Shown in pieces: positions 60,901-64,000 of a DNA stretch of 64,000 bases. Position numbers and translations under genes: made by a program. The number at the start of each line of letters is the position of its first letter. Positions within the stretch are counted from its first letter, which is position 1. The notes beneath the pieces were generated by a model, which saw nothing but the letters and a program-made list of their open reading frames with translations, was not told the origin of the DNA and made no database searches. The DNA is from Chitinophaga pinensis. Its GTDB lineage: Bacteria > Bacteroidota > Bacteroidia > Chitinophagales > Chitinophagaceae. The stretch spans positions 1,860,001 to 1,924,000 of the forward strand of contig LR632930.1 of assembly GCA_902167325.1 (NCBI GenBank). The letters are read 5' to 3'.

Positions 60901-61277
60901 GGCAGAACGGAACCAACAATTTCAAACGGATAGCAGAGCAGCGCTGGACAGGCCCGGGTACGAGCAATACCGTTCCCCGTGCTATCTACAATCAGGCGCA
61001 TAACCTGGCCAACTCTTCCCGCTGGCTGGAAGACGGGTCTTTCCTGCGGGTAAGAACAGTATCACTCGGCTACGAGCTGCCAAACTCCTGGCTGCAGCGT
61101 GCACATGTGAAGCGTTTACGGGTATATGCACAAGCCGATAACCTGGCATTATGGACCCGCTATTCAGGTTTAGATCCGGAAGTATCTTCCGATCTGGACC
61201 CGCGTTTCCTTGGAGAAGATAATCTCGTACTGCCACAGCCACGCTCATTCAATTTCGGGATCAACCTGCATTTTTAA
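57912..61277 (+). CDS. SusC/RagA TonB-dependent transporter with STN signalling domain
   Basis: 1121 residues. After a long N-terminal signal come an STN domain (about residues 45-120: VPLNVQVRDAGLETIFKIIR), a carboxypeptidase-D-like regulatory domain (LSGMVTDAESREPLPGVTVT), the VVVVGYGTQKKTELTGSI segment, the plug (LRVSVRGTGSLSASNEPLYV) and the barrel ending in FNFGINLHF. The STN domain passes substrate occupancy to FecR, so this transporter induces its own operon through FecI. Partner SusD starts 18 nt downstream. Substrate unknown. Confidence 0.95.
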   Translation: MKKRMKPAAHPGGAVSRRRKASPALLLLLMMALTTGLPATAARPQDVPLNVQVRDAGLETIFKIIRQQSDYLFIFKDENLARINTRITLQMQNASIRDVMDKCLDGSPLTYRIVDKTVILMSREEPAQATVKLSGMVTDAESREPLPGVTVTVKGASGGTVTDANGRFALQNTRLPATLVFTFIGYTSQSVTATDEKPVQVFLQRETRNIQQVVVVGYGTQKKTELTGSISTFKPDELNARPVLGPDQMLQGRMPGVSVSSSSGMPGAGLRVSVRGTGSLSASNEPLYVIDGVPIIPHDAGMFNFGGRMNPLAQLNPQDIASVEVLKDAASAAIYGSRATNGVVLITTKSGRKGAGQLSLNAWTGVSEVMNLHKIKMADSKLYLEVANEAIDNYNRQYGYGPGNSKFIQGIDNPYPGLPDTDWMDLVLRKAWSQNVDLSVSGGNDKTTYYISGGFLNQQGTIIHNGLKKYTGRINLASEVLSWLRTGVNLSFSYSDNNRVPGSNLGSTVMGRSLPHRPFDRPYKPDGSYYVGGTSDLVYHNPIQILKEEVAQLQNYRMIGNAFAELRLMPGLTYKTSFGTDLGLTNDYVYYNAKHPYGTGNGRIADNRRWMTNILLENTLTYSKLFGQMKLDVLGGHSFQRVMTSTSVIDGNGFPAPSFDVLSAASVINNAGTNLFGNAMESYFGRANLAYKERYLFGASIRTDGSSRFHPDNRYGYFPSVSAGWQVSKEPWWTRPGTDLKVRMSYGSTGNQEGVSNYAYQALTGGGYNYDGKSGISITGFGNDALTWEKANQLDAGLELALWKGALSFTVDYFVKNTTNLLYNMPIHGTSGFTSITSNIGSMRNKGFEAAVSGNYRFGELQWQSDFNISFIRNRITSLIGNTDLLSVGNNRGLQVGQDIGSIWVYRMMGIFQDDKEVPAPQFKTGVRAGDVHYDDINGDGVIDINDRQVVGSSNPDFFGGWNNTFRYRNFDLTVFLNYSYGADVYATSRIMVERLGQNGTNNFKRIAEQRWTGPGTSNTVPRAIYNQAHNLANSSRWLEDGSFLRVRTVSLGYELPNSWLQRAHVKRLRVYAQADNLALWTRYSGLDPEVSSDLDPRFLGEDNLVLPQPRSFNFGINLHF

Positions 61278-61295
61278 ACCGAAGCAAACATTGTC

Positions 61296-62582
61296 ATGAA
61301 AAGAATATTGATACCAGCACTGATTTCGGGTAGCCTGTTGGCTGCATCCTGCAGCAAAATGCTGGACGTGAAATCGCATTCGGCCGTAGCCACCAACACC
61401 CTGTCAGAAGCTGATGTGGAAGCATTCCTGGTGGGTACTTACAACAGGATGCAAAACTCGCCTGGCTCAGAAGCATACATTTCGTTCGATATAGTTGGAG
61501 GCAACCTCATTAACGCCGGTGCCACCAGCGATGGAGGACTTAACACTTTCATCAGCGGTGTGCTGCGGCCGGAGAACGGTCTAATGGCTAACGCATGGAA
61601 TGGTTATTTTGCCGCACTGTATCAGGTCAATAACCTGCTCGAGACCCTTAGCCGTTTACCGGAAACTACCCGTAACAGGGAGATAGCGGGCATCGCTCAT
61701 TTCTTCCGCGGACTCATTTATTACAACCTCGTAACGCGTTGGGGCGGCGTGCCGGTATTGGAGAAGAATACCAATGCGAAAGTAGCGCGCAATACCGAGG
61801 CGGACACCTGGGCCTTTGTGGAAAAAGAACTGGAAATAGCCATGGATCAGGCACCGGCTTATGCATCCGGACAATACTACCAGGTATCGTCCATGGCAGC
61901 CAAAGCCCTGATGGCGCGTACGAAGCTGGCGCAGGGGAAGAAGGCAGCAGCAGCAACGCTGGCGGAAGAAGTGATCAGTAGCGGTTCGTTTCAGCTGGAT
62001 GATTTTGAAAAGATCTTCCGCGCACAGCAAAACACGGAAGAGATCTTCTCTTTCAAAAACCTGACGATAGAATCCTCCATCCGCGTGAGCACCCTGTTTT
62101 ACACCTACGCCCATGCGGTGAAAGGAAGCTATGTATACCGCCCTACCCAGGAAACCATGGATATGTTCTCGGCCGAAGACAGGCGTACCGCCATGTCAGT
62201 AGAAACCTTTCAGGGCCTGCGTGTCATCAACAAATATCCCAGCGGCCAGTCGGGCACCGATCCCATTGTGGTAGTGCGTTTGGGTGAAATGTATCTCATT
62301 GCGGCAGAAGGCCGTGGCCTTGCAGGACTTGCCCGCCTCAATGAGCTGCGTGCCCGCAGAGGACTGGGTCCCGTGAATCCATCCGGCGAACCCGCCTACC
62401 TCGATGCTGTGCTGCTGGAAAGAAGGAAGGAGCTATTGGGGGAAGGCTTCCGATGGCACGACCTCGTACGTACCGGCAAAGCCGTAAGCACACTGGGCCT
62501 GCTGGACCGGGAAGTGAAATACCCGCTGCCCATGAACGAACTGGCACTGAACAGAAACCTGGAACAAAACGACGATTACTAA
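61296..62582 (+). CDS. SusD/RagB lipoprotein
   Basis: 428 residues, shorter than the usual 480-550. Lipoprotein signal ending LLAASC. SusD-like N-terminal region (LSEADVEAFLVGTYNRMQNS), TPR helices (YQVSSMAAKALMARTKLAQG) and the RagB C-terminal block with RLGEMYLIAAEGRG and RRKELLGEGFRWHDLVR. Works with the STN-SusC upstream. The short length comes from reduced loops rather than an obvious truncation. Confidence 0.93.
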   Translation: MKRILIPALISGSLLAASCSKMLDVKSHSAVATNTLSEADVEAFLVGTYNRMQNSPGSEAYISFDIVGGNLINAGATSDGGLNTFISGVLRPENGLMANAWNGYFAALYQVNNLLETLSRLPETTRNREIAGIAHFFRGLIYYNLVTRWGGVPVLEKNTNAKVARNTEADTWAFVEKELEIAMDQAPAYASGQYYQVSSMAAKALMARTKLAQGKKAAAATLAEEVISSGSFQLDDFEKIFRAQQNTEEIFSFKNLTIESSIRVSTLFYTYAHAVKGSYVYRPTQETMDMFSAEDRRTAMSVETFQGLRVINKYPSGQSGTDPIVVVRLGEMYLIAAEGRGLAGLARLNELRARRGLGPVNPSGEPAYLDAVLLERRKELLGEGFRWHDLVRTGKAVSTLGLLDREVKYPLPMNELALNRNLEQNDDY

Positions 62583-62603
62583 TCCACCTGAAACAACAAT
62601 TTT

Positions 62604-63515
62604 ATGCTTCATAAATACAAACTGGTGTGGGGATTAACGCTGGCATATGCGCTGCTGATAGGATGCAGTAAAGATGATGCCGCAGCACAGGCACCTGTAA
62701 TAATTAAAAGTCCGCTTACCCAACGCATCCTCGACAGTGCCGGCGTTATTGCGCAGGTATTCAGTGATACATTGTTTGAGGTAAGTCCGGGTATTAAGGA
62801 AACCGATATTCATTATCTCAGCCGCGAAGGTTATTCCATGCGTGCCTTCATTCTGGAGGTAGATGCTAACCACCCCGGCATCCTCCTGCAGGCAGGTACC
62901 CCTTACAATGCAGCAGCTTATGCCATGCAGACTGTTCCGGAAATGGCCAAATTCATGGAGAAGCCCGATTACAAAGTAATGGCTGCAGTAAATGCAGACT
63001 TCTTCAATACCACCACTGGTGAACCCCGTGGGATATATGTGAAAGATGGAACGGTACTTAAAACCACCTGGGCTAATGCGCGCAGCGCCACCTTTATGGG
63101 AGTACTGAAGAATGGTAAGCCTTATATCGGAGACAGGGCCGATTTCCTGACCGTACAGGATGATCTGGAAGATGCGCTTGGCGGAGGCCCCATGCTGGTA
63201 CGCAATAACCAGATACTCACCCAAACCGATCTTTCGGTAGAGCCGCGCACCGGTATTGGGATGAACGAAAATGGGAAGATGTATTTCATTGTGGTGGATG
63301 GCCGTAGTTTTTATTATTCCAATGGTGTTACCATCACACAGCTGGGGCATATACTCAAAGCCTGTGGATCTACTATCGCTATAAATGTAGACGGTGGCGG
63401 TAGCAGTACTTTCATGATCAAACATCCGCTGGCAGATGTGTGGCAGGTGCGTAACCGCCCCAGCGATGGTACCAACCGTGCCGTAGGCAATGCCTGGATG
63501 ATCATTTCACGCTAA
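62604..63515 (+). CDS. Phosphodiester-glycosidase (NAGPA-like) lipoprotein
   Basis: 303 residues; lipoprotein signal with ALLIGC. The NAGPA/DUF2233 domain spans about 80-300: AAVNADFFNTTTGEPRGIYV, GGGPMLVRNNQI, RTGIGMNENGKMYFIVVDGR and NVDGGGSSTFMI. The mammalian family member removes GlcNAc from a phosphodiester on mannose-6-phosphate; bacterial members act on sugar-phosphodiesters or exopolysaccharide. Position after SusD suggests it processes the cargo of this system at the cell surface. Confidence 0.9.
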   Translation: MLHKYKLVWGLTLAYALLIGCSKDDAAAQAPVIIKSPLTQRILDSAGVIAQVFSDTLFEVSPGIKETDIHYLSREGYSMRAFILEVDANHPGILLQAGTPYNAAAYAMQTVPEMAKFMEKPDYKVMAAVNADFFNTTTGEPRGIYVKDGTVLKTTWANARSATFMGVLKNGKPYIGDRADFLTVQDDLEDALGGGPMLVRNNQILTQTDLSVEPRTGIGMNENGKMYFIVVDGRSFYYSNGVTITQLGHILKACGSTIAINVDGGGSSTFMIKHPLADVWQVRNRPSDGTNRAVGNAWMIISR

Positions 63516-63536
63516 CCGTTTCAAATTCAGTCAGAC

Positions 63537-64000
63537 ATGAAAAAATTCCTTTTATACCTGTTGATGCCCGCATTGGTTTTTGTGGCGGGTTGTGATAAAG
63601 ACGATGAAGAGCGCCCGGTAACGCCCGTTATTTCGGCCGTATATCCATCCTCCGGCCATCCCAATATGATCATCCGGATCAAGGGTAAAAACTTCAGCAC
63701 TACGCGGGAAGAGAATAAAGTTCAGTTCAATGGTAAGGCCGGCATCGTGATCGAAGCATCGGAAACGGAGCTGCTGGTGGTATCCCCTGTAACGGGTACT
63801 ACCGGCCCTGTTACTCTCGCCACGCCGAAGGGTTCCGCAACAGGCGGGGTATTTACCTATCTGCCTCCTGTAGAAGAATACGAAGTTACCACGCTGGCCG
63901 GTACAGGAACTGCCGGATCGGTAGACGGGCCTGTTGCCACTGCGCTCTTCCGCACGGTGCAGGGCGTAGCTATCGGGACCGATGGATCGGTGATCGTTAC
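63537..64000 (+). CDS. IPT/TIG and NHL-repeat lipoprotein, cut by the window end
   Basis: The first 154 codons are visible, with no stop before the edge. Lipoprotein signal MKKFLLYLLMPALVFVAGC; an IPT/TIG domain (VISAVYPSSGHPNMIIRIKG, FNGKAGIVIEASETELLVVS) follows, and at about residue 122 NHL-type propeller blades begin (VTTLAGTGTAGSVDG, FRTVQGVAIGTDGSVIV). Such IPT-NHL surface lipoproteins are commonly the last or next genes of SusC/D operons and probably bind glycan on the cell surface. 21 nt after the NAGPA gene, same unit. Confidence 0.88.
   Translation, partial: MKKFLLYLLMPALVFVAGCDKDDEERPVTPVISAVYPSSGHPNMIIRIKGKNFSTTREENKVQFNGKAGIVIEASETELLVVSPVTGTTGPVTLATPKGSATGGVFTYLPPVEEYEVTTLAGTGTAGSVDGPVATALFRTVQGVAIGTDGSVIV

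Overview
The window looks like a chromosome segment of a Bacteroidota bacterium, most probably a Chitinophaga-like member of the Chitinophagaceae. Support: two SusC/SusD pairs, a FecI/FecR cascade driving a SusC with an STN domain, TlpA-like thioredoxins with Bacteroidota-style N-terminal regions, many secreted glycoside hydrolases and lipoproteins, -7 boxes of the TAnnTTTG type, and few Shine-Dalgarno sequences. No rRNA, tRNA, CRISPR array, transposase or prophage was seen. Placement is by gene content only.

Layout. 1-5.1 kb: two TlpA-like thioredoxins around an M1-like metallopeptidase, probably the tail of an operon that begins outside the window. 5.2-6.3 kb: a 14-unit array of degenerate 11-bp repeats beside a hypothetical gene. 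6.5-10.4 kb: exported GH106-type rhamnosidase. 10.6-14.3 kb: a 1213-residue beta-propeller/helical/membrane protein of unknown function. 15.1-20.8 kb: tripartite RND efflux operon. 20.9-25.2 kb: MocR regulator and beta-helix protein, divergent from a cupin / DHDPS-like aldolase / mini-thioredoxin operon with facing promoters. 25.2-33.1 kb: YggS, exported ADP-ribosylglycohydrolase-fold protein, CE15-like esterase, small secreted or membrane proteins, WG-repeat lipoprotein, LamG-phosphodiesterase, DinB. 33.5 kb: ROK regulator.

34.9-51.2 kb is the most interesting part: a membrane TPR/HTH regulator, SusC, SusD, a periplasmic GH2 beta-galactosidase, a periplasmic GH63 alpha-glucosidase-like enzyme, a fused APH-type kinase/class III phospho-lyase, a DUF1338/HglS 2-oxoadipate dioxygenase, and an antiquitin (ALDH7) aldehyde dehydrogenase. 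The last five genes are tightly coupled. Read together they fit uptake and breakdown of glucosyl-alpha-1,2-galactosyl-beta-hydroxylysine, the glycosylated amino acid of collagen: remove Glc, remove Gal, phosphorylate hydroxylysine, eliminate phosphate and ammonia to aminoadipate semialdehyde, oxidise to aminoadipate, and, after a transamination encoded elsewhere, convert 2-oxoadipate to D-2-hydroxyglutarate. The enzyme families are well supported; the combined pathway is my inference.

51.3-64 kb: an ArsR-like remnant, an RNA-repair pair (RNA ligase and HD-Pnk), a small secreted protein behind repeated TGTCCG sites, a histidine kinase fused to an AraC-type sensor domain, then FecI, FecR, STN-SusC, SusD, a phosphodiester-glycosidase lipoprotein, and an IPT/TIG-NHL lipoprotein cut by the window end.
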